Positions 41,334 through 49,645 of a DNA stretch of 64,000 nt are shown here, piece by piece. Below the pieces are notes generated by a model. It had not been told where the DNA came from. It ran no database searches and saw only the letters and a program-made list of their open reading frames with translations. The stretch is from Pseudomonas sp. Choline-02u-1 (lineage in GTDB: Bacteria > Pseudomonadota > Gammaproteobacteria > Pseudomonadales > Pseudomonadaceae). The stretch covers positions 372,001 through 436,000 of the forward strand of contig NZ_PJBC01000065.1 in assembly GCF_002836515.1 (NCBI RefSeq), read 5' to 3'. Within the stretch, counting starts at the first letter, position 1; each line of letters starts with the position of its first letter. A program made the position numbers and the translations under genes.

Positions 41334-43232
41334 TCAGGCAGCCGAAACCCGGCGCTTCTCCGCCACCCAACTGCGCCCATACAACACAACGATCGCCACA
41401 ATCGCTACTGCCTGCGCGGTCAGCGAATAGGCATCGGCATGAATCCCCAGCCAGTCGAATTCAAAGAACGCCACCGGCCGTGTGCCGAAGATCCCGGCTT
41501 CCTGCAAGGCCTTGACGCCGTGCCCGGCAAACACCACCGACAACGCGCACAACAGCGCGGCGTTGATGCTGAAGAATAGCGTCAGCGGCAGTTTCGCCGA
41601 GCCGCGCAGAATCACCCACGCCAGGCCAACCAGCAGCACCAGCGCCGTCGCACCACCGGCCAGCACCGCGTTGTGCCCGGCAGGCCCGGCCTGCAGCCAC
41701 AGGGTTTCGTAGAACAGGATCACTTCAAACAACTCGCGATAGACCGAGAAGAACGCCAGGATCGCAAAACCGAAACGTCCACCGCCGCCGACCAGACTGC
41801 TTTTGATGTAATCCTGCCAGGCCGCCGCGTGACGGCGGTCATGCATCCACACGCCAAGCCACAGCACCATGACGCTGGCAAACAGCGCCGTGGCGCCTTC
41901 GAGCAACTCACGCTGCGAACCGCTGACATCGATCACATACGCCGCCAGCGCCCAGGTACCCAAGCCCGCCAGCAACGCCAAGCCCCAGCCAACGTTGACA
42001 CTGCGAACGGCCGATTGCTGGCCGGTGTTGCGCAGGAAGGCGAGGATCGCCGCCAGCACCAGAATCGCTTCCAGGCCTTCGCGCAGCAGAATCAGCAGAC
42101 CGGAGATGTAGCTCAGCGACCAGCTCAGACCATCGCTGCCCAGCAGGCCGGCGGAGTCCTTCAGTTTGGCCCTGGCCGCGTCCAGACGCTGCTCGGCCTG
42201 CTCGACAGGCAGACCGTCCTGCAGCGACTGCCGGTACGCCATCAGCGATTTTTCGGTGTCCTTGCGCACGTTGGCATCGACGTTATCCAGCGAGCTCTCG
42301 ACCAGCTCGAAGCCTTCCAGATAGGCCGCGACAGACAGGTCATAGGCCTGATCGTGCTCACCGGCGCGGTAGGCCGCGAGGCTCTTGTCCAGCGTGGCGG
42401 CGGTGTAGTCGAGCAACTGCGCCGGGCCGCGCTTGACCTGCGGCGGTTGCGCACGCTGGGCGCGGAAAGTTGCCGCGACCTCTGCGCCTTCGGCAGCCTG
42501 CACTTCGGCCGGCGTCTGCCGAGCCAGGTCGGCGATGTTGTAGACCTTGCCGGACTTGGCGGCCGCCGCATCGGCACTGAAGCCGGCGATGTAGGTGGCC
42601 AGATCCCAGCGCTGGCGATCATCGAGCTGATCGGCAAACGCCGGCATGTCTGTGCCTTCGACGCCTTGGCCGAGGGTGCTGTAGATCGCGTACAGGCTCA
42701 GATGGTCCATGCGCGCGGCGTCACGCAGGTTGGCCGGCGCGGGCGTCAGACCAACGCCGGCCGGGCCGTCGCCAGCGCCTGTCTCGCCGTGGCACACCGA
42801 GCAGTTTTGCGCATACAACGGCGCACCGCGTGCCGGGTCCGGGGTGATGATCGGCGCTTGGCTGACTTCATACGCCACGGCCAGTTTCGCGCCCAACTGC
42901 CGGGCCTGACGGGCAACATCGGCGCCGTCCTGCTTCGCACTGATGGCGGCATGCAACGACTTGACGCCCTGCTCCAGCGCGGCTTTTTCCGGTTTGGCTG
43001 GCAACGCAGTGATCAAGCCTTGCAGAACCTGGGTGAATTCCAGTTGTTCGCGGTATTCGCCGTCGTCGATGACTTTGCCTGCCGCGACCGTCGGCGGGTA
43101 ATCGGCACTGATGTAGTCGAGCAGGTGCAACGCTTGCGGCGCGCCTTCCACGGTATCGGCCAGCAGCGGCAGGCTGCTCAGAGACAATATCGGGAACAGC
43201 AGCCAGGCCAGCAATCGGGACGAGGCAGTCAT
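41334..43232 (-). CDS. FTR1-family iron permease with N-terminal cytochrome c domain
   Basis: 632 residues. Signal peptide (to ALA/LLA near residue 25), a helical periplasmic region, a class I cytochrome c domain with CSVCH at C144-C147-H148 and a likely axial Met in GTDMPAFADQ (about 196), a second helical periplasmic region (residues 260-360), then a seven-helix FTR1 permease with REGLE (about 385) and RELFE (about 501), the iron-translocation motifs. In EfeUOB systems ferrous iron is oxidised during uptake; here the fused cytochrome may accept the electrons. No EfeO or EfeB gene is adjacent. A dyad lies just upstream. Confidence 0.92.
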   Translation of the reverse strand: MTASSRLLAWLLFPILSLSSLPLLADTVEGAPQALHLLDYISADYPPTVAAGKVIDDGEYREQLEFTQVLQGLITALPAKPEKAALEQGVKSLHAAISAKQDGADVARQARQLGAKLAVAYEVSQAPIITPDPARGAPLYAQNCSVCHGETGAGDGPAGVGLTPAPANLRDAARMDHLSLYAIYSTLGQGVEGTDMPAFADQLDDRQRWDLATYIAGFSADAAAAKSGKVYNIADLARQTPAEVQAAEGAEVAATFRAQRAQPPQVKRGPAQLLDYTAATLDKSLAAYRAGEHDQAYDLSVAAYLEGFELVESSLDNVDANVRKDTEKSLMAYRQSLQDGLPVEQAEQRLDAARAKLKDSAGLLGSDGLSWSLSYISGLLILLREGLEAILVLAAILAFLRNTGQQSAVRSVNVGWGLALLAGLGTWALAAYVIDVSGSQRELLEGATALFASVMVLWLGVWMHDRRHAAAWQDYIKSSLVGGGGRFGFAILAFFSVYRELFEVILFYETLWLQAGPAGHNAVLAGGATALVLLVGLAWVILRGSAKLPLTLFFSINAALLCALSVVFAGHGVKALQEAGIFGTRPVAFFEFDWLGIHADAYSLTAQAVAIVAIVVLYGRSWVAEKRRVSAA

Positions 43233-43254
43233 GAACGAATCTCAAATGGAAATG

Positions 43255-43278
43255 CGAAGTTACATATTGTTCACTTCG
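43255..43278. promoter_or_regulatory. Dyad upstream of the FTR1 gene, possible operator
   Basis: CGAAGT (43255-43260) and ACTTCG (43273-43278) are inverted around a 12-base AT-rich centre (TACATATTGTTC). The site is 23-46 bases upstream of the FTR1 start and would overlap its promoter or leader. It is not a recognisable Fur box. Confidence 0.4.
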
Positions 43279-43481
43279 AAGACATTTCTCTCAAGCTTTG
43301 TCGGCGTTTCGCTTTGATTGGCAGGAAATACCCGGCAGACGGCAGCAGCGTTTGTCGATGAGTATGGCCGCACCGCCCGCTGCCGATTGCCTCGACACGC
43401 CCGATGAAGATCGCAGCCATTTGCCATCATCCACTTTATACTGCCCGCCCCAGAGCCATTGCGTGCAAGGAATCAAGGTCA

Positions 43482-44888
43482 ATGCGCAGTCTTCCGTTCG
43501 TTTTGCTGCTCTGCGTGGCTGTTCAGTTGAGCGGTTGTGCCGCCTATCGCCACTACGATCTTGAAATGCAGCAGACCACCGAGCAAATGACCCGGGGCAA
43601 TCTTGACGGCGCTCTGGCACTGGTGGAATTGCACAACCCGTGGGAAGACAAGGATCTGCTGTATTACCTGGAAAAAGGCGCGATCCTCAGCGCTGGCAGT
43701 GTCCTGCCCGACAGCCAGGACGCCTGGCGCAATGCCGACCGGATGATCTTCCAGCGCGAGGAGGCCAACCCGTCCGGCGCAATGAAATTGCTCGCGCGCT
43801 TCGGTGACGAAATGGGCACGATGCTGGTCAACGACAAGCTGCGCCGCTATGAAGGCTACGATTACGAAAAGGTCATGTTGACTACGCAAATGGCCTTGAA
43901 CCAGCTATCCGTCAATGACTTTGCCGGCGCCCGCGCAGACATCAGGAAAACCCACGAACGCGAAGCATTGATCGCCCGCCAGCGGGAAAAGCAATACGAA
44001 GCGGCCGAGGAACAGGCAAAAGCCCAAGGCAAAACCCTGCATTACAGGGACCTGGAGGGTTATCCGGTCGGCCTGCTCGAGGCGCCGCAGGTCGTGGAAC
44101 TGAAAAACGGCTACCAGAGTGCGTTCAGCCACTATCTGGCCGGCTTCACTTACGAAGCCCTCGGCGAGCGCGCCCTGGCAGCGGCCGGTTATCGTCAGGC
44201 GATCGAATTGCGGCCGGACATGCCCTTGTTGCAAAAGGCCCTGCGCAATCTCGATAAACCGCCAGCGAAAGCCGATGAAAGCGATGTGTTGCTGATTATC
44301 CAGAGTGGGCTGGCCCCGGCTCGCAGTTCCGTACAGGTGCCGATCCCGGTTCGTCTGAACGAAACGTTGGTCATCATCGCGCCCATTTCATTCCCGGTGA
44401 TGGTGCCTGATTCGGTCACACCCAATTTCAAGCATATAACTGTGGATGGCCATAAACAGCCGCTGGCCGTGATCAACAGCGTGACCGACATGTCCATGCG
44501 CACACTGCGCGACGACATGCCGCAAATCATCTCGCGGGCGATGTTCCGCGCCAACATGGCCGCCATCGGTCAAGCGCAGGAAAACGAGCGCAACCCGGCG
44601 AAAGCCTCGTTGATCGTCACTCAGCATGATCCGTTCGAAGAAGCCGACACCCGTACATGGCGAGCGTTGCCGGACAAGACGCTGATCGCCCGCCTGCGCC
44701 TGAAGAAAGGCCTGCACACCTTCCGTTTTGCGGCAGCGCCCATTGATAGCCCATTTGAACTTCGCGTCGATCAGGATCGGCATGTTCTGCATTTGCGTGT
44801 ATTGCGCGACCAGGTTTTTACCGTTGGATCAGCCTTCGTGCCACAGCATAAACCTGCGCCAAGCCCACCTGATTCCGCGAACGAGTGA
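43482..44888 (+). CDS. COG3014 family lipoprotein, copy 1
   Basis: 468 residues. Lipoprotein signal MRSLPFVLLLCVAVQLSGCA with lipobox cysteine C19. The body has TPR-like helical repeats (GNLDGALALVELHN; YEGYDYEKVMLTTQMALNQL; YLAGFTYEALGERALAAAGY) and a C-terminal beta-rich region (ADTRTWRALPDKTLIARLRL). It is a paralogue of the next gene with the same block order; both contain NDKLRRYEGYDYEKVMLTTQ or a near-identical stretch. A TATACT box lies at 43437. Probably outer-membrane anchored, periplasmic; function unknown. Confidence 0.85.
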   Translation: MRSLPFVLLLCVAVQLSGCAAYRHYDLEMQQTTEQMTRGNLDGALALVELHNPWEDKDLLYYLEKGAILSAGSVLPDSQDAWRNADRMIFQREEANPSGAMKLLARFGDEMGTMLVNDKLRRYEGYDYEKVMLTTQMALNQLSVNDFAGARADIRKTHEREALIARQREKQYEAAEEQAKAQGKTLHYRDLEGYPVGLLEAPQVVELKNGYQSAFSHYLAGFTYEALGERALAAAGYRQAIELRPDMPLLQKALRNLDKPPAKADESDVLLIIQSGLAPARSSVQVPIPVRLNETLVIIAPISFPVMVPDSVTPNFKHITVDGHKQPLAVINSVTDMSMRTLRDDMPQIISRAMFRANMAAIGQAQENERNPAKASLIVTQHDPFEEADTRTWRALPDKTLIARLRLKKGLHTFRFAAAPIDSPFELRVDQDRHVLHLRVLRDQVFTVGSAFVPQHKPAPSPPDSANE

Positions 44889-44922
44889 TGGCACACCACC
44901 GAATAATGAAAGCGAAAAGATA

Positions 44923-44951
44923 TTACATGGCCATCACCTCGCGTTTATAAT
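44923..44951 (+). promoter_or_regulatory. Sigma-70 promoter of the second envelope transcript
   Basis: TTACAT (44923-44928), 17-base spacer, TATAAT (44946-44951). It lies 35 bases after the first COG3014 gene and about 145 bases upstream of the second, so copy 2 and the downstream genes can be transcribed independently of copy 1. Confidence 0.65.
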
Positions 44952-45094
44952 GCCGCGCCCTCGCTCAGCGAGCCGGCAACACAAGCTCCTCACACTTGAG
45001 GAATTGGCAGGAGGCCAACGCCGCCGTCGATAGGTCACACCAGCCCGACCAGCACCCGCGGCTGCAAGTTTTGCTACTCAGGGAAGAAGTACCC

Positions 45095-46489
45095 ATGGCA
45101 TTCCGCGCCCCCACTCTGCTCGCGCTCAGCGCCGTCACTCTGTTGTCCGGCTGTGCAGCGTTTCGCAACTACGATTCCGAATTGGCCCAGACCAACCAGC
45201 AACTGGCTTCCGGCAACGTCGACGCGGCGCTGACCCTGCTGGAAAAGAACAACAGCGGCACCGACAAAGACCTGCTCTATTACTTCGAGAAAGGAGAACT
45301 GCTGCGCGCCAAGGGCGATCTGTCGGGCAGCCAGAACGCCTGGGGCAGCGCGGACAAGGTAGTCGGTCAGTGGGAAGACGCGGTCAAGCTCGACTCCGCC
45401 AAGTACCTGGCACAGTTCGGCAGCTTCATCGTCAACGACAAGGTGCGCCGCTACGAAGGCTACGACTACGAAAAAGTCATGCTGACCACGCAGATGGCCC
45501 TGAACCTGCTGGCGGTCAACGATTTCGATGGCGCCCGCACGGCGATCAAAAAGACCCACGAACGCGAAGCGGTGATCGCCGACCTGCGCGACAAGGAATA
45601 CCTCAAGAGCGAAGAACAGGCCGAGAAAGAAGGCATCAAGACTCAGTACAAGGATCTTCAGGGTTATCCGGTTGCCAGCCTCGACGCGCCGGAAGTGGTC
45701 GGCCTGAAAAACAGCTATCAGAGCGCGTTCAGCCATTACCTCGCCGGTTTCGTCTACGAAGCCCTGGGCGAGAAGGATCTGGCCGCGCCGGGTTATCGCA
45801 AGGCTGCCGAATTGCGCCCGAACACGCCGCTGCTCGAGCAGGCGCTGGTCAACCTCGACAAACCTTCGAAGTCTGACGACAGCGATATCCTGATCGTAGT
45901 GCAGAGCGGCCTGGCCCCGGCCCGCGACTCGATTCGCGTACCGCTGCCGTTGCCGATTTCCAACAATGTGGTGATCACCCCGCTGTCGTTCCCGATCATC
46001 AAACCGGACACTTCCACCGCGCCGTTCGCGCAGATCGGTGTCGATGGCAAGCAAGTTGACCTGACCGCGCTGAACAGCACCACCGCTATGTCGCGCCGCG
46101 CGCTGCGCGATGACATGCCCGGGATCATCGTGCGCACCACCGTGCGGGCGATCACCAAAGGCGTGGCGCAAAAGCAGATCAACGAAACCAATCCGCTGGC
46201 CGGTCTCGCCGTAGGCATTTCTTCAGCGGTACTGGAAGGTGCCGATACCCGTACGTGGCGCACCCTGCCGGACAACACCCAAGTGGTGCGCCTGCGCCTG
46301 AAAAAGGGTGAGCATCAGGTTACCCTGCCGAGCGCCGTGGGCGGCTCGGTGGTCAGGGTCACCGTCGATCAGCGTTATCAAGTGGTCAGCCTGCGCGCCG
46401 TTGGCAACCAGGTGTTCGCTGGCGGCATCGCTGCTCACGTAATGCCGAGCGCTGGCGCGACCAACGTCGCCAGCCTCAAACAACCTTAA
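45095..46489 (+). CDS. COG3014 family lipoprotein, copy 2
   Basis: 464 residues, lipobox LLSGC with C20. It aligns with copy 1 over its whole length: NQQLASGNVDAALTLLEKNN, DKDLLYYFEKGELLRAKGDL, YEGYDYEKVMLTTQMALNLL, SYQSAFSHYLAGFVYEALGE, and DTRTWRTLPDNTQVVRLRLK. The C-terminal half is predicted beta-rich. It begins a 5' to 3' run (copy 2, YcfL-like, LpoB-like, CsgG-like) with gaps of 3-36 bases. The tight linkage suggests a joint periplasmic assembly. Confidence 0.88.
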   Translation: MAFRAPTLLALSAVTLLSGCAAFRNYDSELAQTNQQLASGNVDAALTLLEKNNSGTDKDLLYYFEKGELLRAKGDLSGSQNAWGSADKVVGQWEDAVKLDSAKYLAQFGSFIVNDKVRRYEGYDYEKVMLTTQMALNLLAVNDFDGARTAIKKTHEREAVIADLRDKEYLKSEEQAEKEGIKTQYKDLQGYPVASLDAPEVVGLKNSYQSAFSHYLAGFVYEALGEKDLAAPGYRKAAELRPNTPLLEQALVNLDKPSKSDDSDILIVVQSGLAPARDSIRVPLPLPISNNVVITPLSFPIIKPDTSTAPFAQIGVDGKQVDLTALNSTTAMSRRALRDDMPGIIVRTTVRAITKGVAQKQINETNPLAGLAVGISSAVLEGADTRTWRTLPDNTQVVRLRLKKGEHQVTLPSAVGGSVVRVTVDQRYQVVSLRAVGNQVFAGGIAAHVMPSAGATNVASLKQP

Positions 46490-46504
46490 GAACGGAGTCT
46501 TGCA

Positions 46505-46876
46505 ATGCGCTTGAAGATTATCGCCGTCGCCGCCCTCGCCTTGTTGGCAGGCTGCGCCACCCCGCCGCCACCTGAGCCGGGCAGCGCCGCGAGCAAAGTC
46601 GTGGCCATGGGGCCGCAGAAACACATCGTCGTCGGCGCCATGCGCGTGGCCCGCGAAAACGGCTTCATGACCGTCAATGTGCAGTTGAGCAACACCCTCA
46701 ACAGCAACAAGATCTTCTACTACCGCTTCGCCTGGCTTGGCGCCGAAGGTTTCCCGGTTGCCGAAGAAGAGGTCTGGAAAAGCCAGATGATGTATGGCGC
46801 TCAGACCAGCTTCATTCAAGCCATCGCTCCGACCCCGAAAGCCGTGGATTTCCGTCTGGAAATCAAAACGCCTTAA
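46505..46876 (+). CDS. YcfL-like (DUF1425) lipoprotein
   Basis: 123 residues. Lipobox LLAGC with C17, then a proline-rich linker (ATPPPPEPGSAASKVV) and a single beta-sandwich domain (IVVGAMRVARENGFMTVNVQ, FYYRFAWLGAEGFPVAEEEV). In E. coli ycfL precedes lpoB (ycfM) in the same order, which supports the family assignment and a cell-envelope role. Start ATG 46505, 15 bases after copy 2 of COG3014. Confidence 0.87.
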   Translation: MRLKIIAVAALALLAGCATPPPPEPGSAASKVVAMGPQKHIVVGAMRVARENGFMTVNVQLSNTLNSNKIFYYRFAWLGAEGFPVAEEEVWKSQMMYGAQTSFIQAIAPTPKAVDFRLEIKTP

Positions 46877-46912
46877 GCCCGCCACCCTTTTTCTGATTGA
46901 GAGAGCTTTCTC

Positions 46913-47500
46913 ATGTTTGCACGCTTTTCCTGCATCGCCGTCATCGCCCTGCTGGCCTCCGGTTGCGCCAACACTTCGCCGACCCTGGGCAGCAAGAACA
47001 TCAGTTACGGCGACACCAAAGCCGTTGAAACCGTGACCAACGAATTCGGTTCGACCGACCTGCAAATGATCGCCGAATCGATGACCCGCTCGCTGGCCCA
47101 GTCCGGCATTCTGCAGGGTCGTCCCGTGGTTCAGGTCTACGACGTGAAAAACAAGACCAGCGAGTACATCGATACCCGCGAAATCACCACCAGCATCAAG
47201 ACCCAGCTGATGAAGACCGGCGTCGCGCGCTTCGCCAGCGATAACAACGCAATGCAGAGCCAGGTTGACCAGCTCAAACTGCAAAACCAGAGCGGTCTGT
47301 ACAAGAAAAGCACCGTGGCCAAGACCGGCAATATGGTTGCCGCCAAGTACCGCATCGAAGGCTCGATCAGCTCGATCGTCAAGCGCAGCAGCGACTACAA
47401 GGACGTCTTCTACAAATTCAGCCTGCAGTTGATCGACGTCGAAAGCGGTCTGGCCGAGTGGATGGATGAAAAAGAGATCCGCAAAACCACGGAGCGTTGA
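46913..47500 (+). CDS. LpoB-like penicillin-binding protein activator
   Basis: 195 residues. Lipobox LLASGC with C18, short disordered linker, then the LpoB/TolB-N-like domain: AVETVTNEFGSTDLQMIAES, RPVVQVYDVKNKTSEYIDTR, AAKYRIEGSISSIVKRSSDY. E. coli LpoB activates PBP1b from the outer membrane. Pseudomonas PBP1b is usually activated by LpoP instead, so this protein may have another target. It lies between the YcfL-like and CsgG-like genes. Confidence 0.87.
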   Translation: MFARFSCIAVIALLASGCANTSPTLGSKNISYGDTKAVETVTNEFGSTDLQMIAESMTRSLAQSGILQGRPVVQVYDVKNKTSEYIDTREITTSIKTQLMKTGVARFASDNNAMQSQVDQLKLQNQSGLYKKSTVAKTGNMVAAKYRIEGSISSIVKRSSDYKDVFYKFSLQLIDVESGLAEWMDEKEIRKTTER

Positions 47501-47503
47501 TCG

Positions 47504-48250
47504 ATGCGCACATGGATTGGCATGATGGCCCTGGCTTGCGCGTTCAGCGCGCAGGCGGCCCCGAAAGTGGCGGTGACGGATCTGGCGTATCAGGAGCGCG
47601 TGGAGCAATACATCCACATCGTTTCGGCGCAGAGCAATCACCGCGAGAGCTACTACAGCGCCAGCGGCTCTTCGAGCTACAACGAGATCGAAGCGACCAC
47701 CAGCTACATCGAACAGGGCGAGTTGCGCAAATTCACCGGCGACATAAAGGGTGAAATTCTGCGTACCGGCATGTTCCAGCTGGTGCAGGGCACGCCGTAC
47801 ACCGCCTCGTCCAAAGGCGATGTGTATGACGTGATCAAACGCATCAAGGCCGGCAACTTCAAAGGCGCCGACTACGTGTTGTTCGGCACTGTGTCCGACA
47901 TCGACTTCACCCAGGACGTCAACGAGCTGGCGCATACCGACAGCTACTCGGCGGTACTGGGCCTGACACTGGTGGCGGATTTCAGTCTGATCAACACCAA
48001 GACTTACGAGATCACCTCGGCCTTCACGGCGATGGGCGAAGCGCAGGACACCAAACTGGTGAACCATCGCGACATCAAGATCTCGCTGAATCGTCCGCGG
48101 GTGGTGCGTGACGTGTCCAAGGCCTTGGGGGAAGACGTGGCCGGGCAACTGAGCATGCAGCTCGATGGTGGTGGCGGTTACGAGCAACCGCGCGAGGCGC
48201 CGCAGCGCAACAATCTACCGCGTGATACGGCGCCGGTGATTCTGCGCTGA
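47504..48250 (+). CDS. Secreted CsgG/LpoB-superfamily protein
   Basis: 248 residues starting three bases after the LpoB-like stop. Sec signal MRTWIGMMALACAFSAQAAP without a lipobox, so a soluble periplasmic or surface protein. PKVAVTDLAYQERVEQYIHI opens a CsgG/TolB-N-like domain; GDIKGEILRTGMFQLVQG, GADYVLFGTVSDIDFTQ and ADFSLINTKTYEITSAFTAM are typical of CsgG/FlgT-type proteins. A polar C-terminal tail (EQPREAPQRNNLPRDTAPV) follows. Role unknown; likely works with the LpoB-like neighbour. Confidence 0.82.
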   Translation: MRTWIGMMALACAFSAQAAPKVAVTDLAYQERVEQYIHIVSAQSNHRESYYSASGSSSYNEIEATTSYIEQGELRKFTGDIKGEILRTGMFQLVQGTPYTASSKGDVYDVIKRIKAGNFKGADYVLFGTVSDIDFTQDVNELAHTDSYSAVLGLTLVADFSLINTKTYEITSAFTAMGEAQDTKLVNHRDIKISLNRPRVVRDVSKALGEDVAGQLSMQLDGGGGYEQPREAPQRNNLPRDTAPVILR

Positions 48251-48264
48251 CCGACCGAGAGAAA

Positions 48265-48297
48265 CAAAAAAGGCGACCCGCAAAGGTCGCCTTTTTT
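48265..48297. terminator. Bidirectional terminator after the envelope cluster
   Basis: GGCGACC (48272-48278) and GGTCGCC (48285-48291) with A-tract before and T-tract after. It serves the envelope cluster and the convergent LysE gene. Confidence 0.9.
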
Positions 48298-48310
48298 CTG
48301 CCCGAGTGCT

Positions 48311-48943
48311 TCAGGCCGCCGCTTTACGCAACGTCGCCATAAACGCCGCCGCACCAATGAACAACCCGGCAAAGGTGCGGTTCATGCGCTTCTGCTGTTT
48401 GGGCGTGCGCAACAGACGCAGCACCTTCGACGCCAGCCCGGTGTAACCGGCCATCACGATCAGATCGACAAACACCATCGTCACACCGATCACCACATAC
48501 TGAATCAGCAGCGGCGCGTGGGGATTGATGAACTGCGGCAACACCGCGAGCATGAACACCAACGCCTTGGGGTTGCTGATGTTCACCAGAAAGCCGCGAA
48601 ACACCAGGGCCAGCGGCTTGCCGATCGGCCGTACCGCGGCGTCATCGCTCATGTCCATGGGCAGCGCCCGCCATTGCTTGATCGCCAGATAAACCAGATA
48701 AGCGACGCCGAACCATTTGATCGCATGGAACGCTGTGGCCGATGCGGTGAGCACGGCACCCACACCCGCGCCGACAATCGCGATCTGCACCGCCAAGCCG
48801 ATCTGCAGGCCCAGCGCGTTCCAGTAGCCGCGCCAGAATCCGTATTGCAGACCGCTGGACATCGACGCGATGGCGCCCGCGCCCGGGGACAGGCTGATCA
48901 CCCAGCAGGCGGCAAAGAATGCCAGCCATGTTTGAAGCTCCAT
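48311..48943 (-). CDS. LysE/RhtB family amino-acid exporter
   Basis: 210 residues with about six membrane segments. The family signature WVISLSPGAGAIASMSSGLQ follows the first helix, and FLVNISNPKALVFMLAVLPQ is the conserved central motif. Such proteins export homoserine, threonine, lysine or related compounds by proton antiport. The start ATG 48943 has GAGGTGTGCG upstream. The exported substrate cannot be read from the sequence. Confidence 0.92.
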   Translation of the reverse strand: MELQTWLAFFAACWVISLSPGAGAIASMSSGLQYGFWRGYWNALGLQIGLAVQIAIVGAGVGAVLTASATAFHAIKWFGVAYLVYLAIKQWRALPMDMSDDAAVRPIGKPLALVFRGFLVNISNPKALVFMLAVLPQFINPHAPLLIQYVVIGVTMVFVDLIVMAGYTGLASKVLRLLRTPKQQKRMNRTFAGLFIGAAAFMATLRKAAA

Positions 48944-49002
48944 CGCACACCTCGGCTCTGAATCGTGACAGACGCTCAAGCTAATGCGCTTTGGGCTTAA
49001 AA

Positions 49003-49049
49003 GCAAAAGATCGTCCGAAGGCTCGGGCCGCGATCGTCCGATCTTTTGA
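49003..49049. repeat. Degenerate family B inverted repeat
   Basis: GCAAAAGATCGTCCGAAGG and the inverse CGATCGTCCGATCTTTTGA. The outer AAAAGATCG arms match family B, while the core CAGCCTTCGGCAGCTCC is replaced by a shorter GTCCGAAGGCTCGGGCC. It lies between the mscS-like stop and the LysE start, co-directional. Confidence 0.65.
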
Positions 49050-49063
49050 TCTCGCTGAAAAAG

Positions 49064-49645
49064 CTACTTCTCGAACCCGCTCGACGGCAACACATCCGTC
49101 CCGCGCCAACGCCGCACCGAACGCTGGAAGAACAGGCTGTTCGGCACCTGCACCATGGCGCTGCCGGTGCCGAGTTCTTCGGCCTCGACCAGCGTGGTGT
49201 AGAGCAGATTGATCGCGATCACCCGGCCTTTGACGCCAGGCTTGTCGGTGGTGTCCACCAGCTCGACCACATCGCCGAGGCGGAACGGTCCGACGGTGAA
49301 GATCAGGATCGCGCAGAGCAGATTGGACAGCACGCTCCACATGGCGAAGAACGCCACCGCCGCCACCGCGACAAAACCCGACAGCGCCGTCCACAGCACT
49401 GTCGCCGAAACGCCGAGGCGCTCAAGCACGAAGAGCAGCGCGCTGCCCATGATCAGCCAGCGCAGCACGCCACGCAGCGGCATCAGCAATTGCGGCGGGA
49501 AAGGATAACGCTCACCCAGGCGAGTCAGGCCTTTGGCGACGAAACGCTGGGTCAGGTAACCCGCGAGCAGAATCAGCAGAATCTGCGCGGTGAACCAGAG
49601 CGGTTCGACCCATACCGCCGCAAAGGGCAGTTTGAAGGCTTCCAT
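49064..49645 (-). CDS. Small MscS-family mechanosensitive channel
   Basis: 193 residues. Two hydrophobic segments (VEPLWFTAQILLILLAGYLT; LRWLIMGSALLFVLERLGV), then the pore helix AFFAMWSVLSNLLCAILIFT and the beta domain (FRLGDVVELVDTTDKPGVKG). It lacks most of the C-terminal cytoplasmic vestibule of E. coli MscS (286 residues), ending soon after the beta domain. It shares one base with the ABC-F stop (TGATG), so it is coupled to that gene. Osmotic-release role is inferred from the family. Confidence 0.88.
   Translation of the reverse strand: MEAFKLPFAAVWVEPLWFTAQILLILLAGYLTQRFVAKGLTRLGERYPFPPQLLMPLRGVLRWLIMGSALLFVLERLGVSATVLWTALSGFVAVAAVAFFAMWSVLSNLLCAILIFTVGPFRLGDVVELVDTTDKPGVKGRVIAINLLYTTLVEAEELGTGSAMVQVPNSLFFQRSVRRWRGTDVLPSSGFEK

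Noticed and set aside
46223..48187. 654-codon antisense frame across the envelope cluster
   Set aside because: It crosses several genuine genes with lipobox signals and ribosome sites on the plus strand; the antisense sequence shows no start context or domain.
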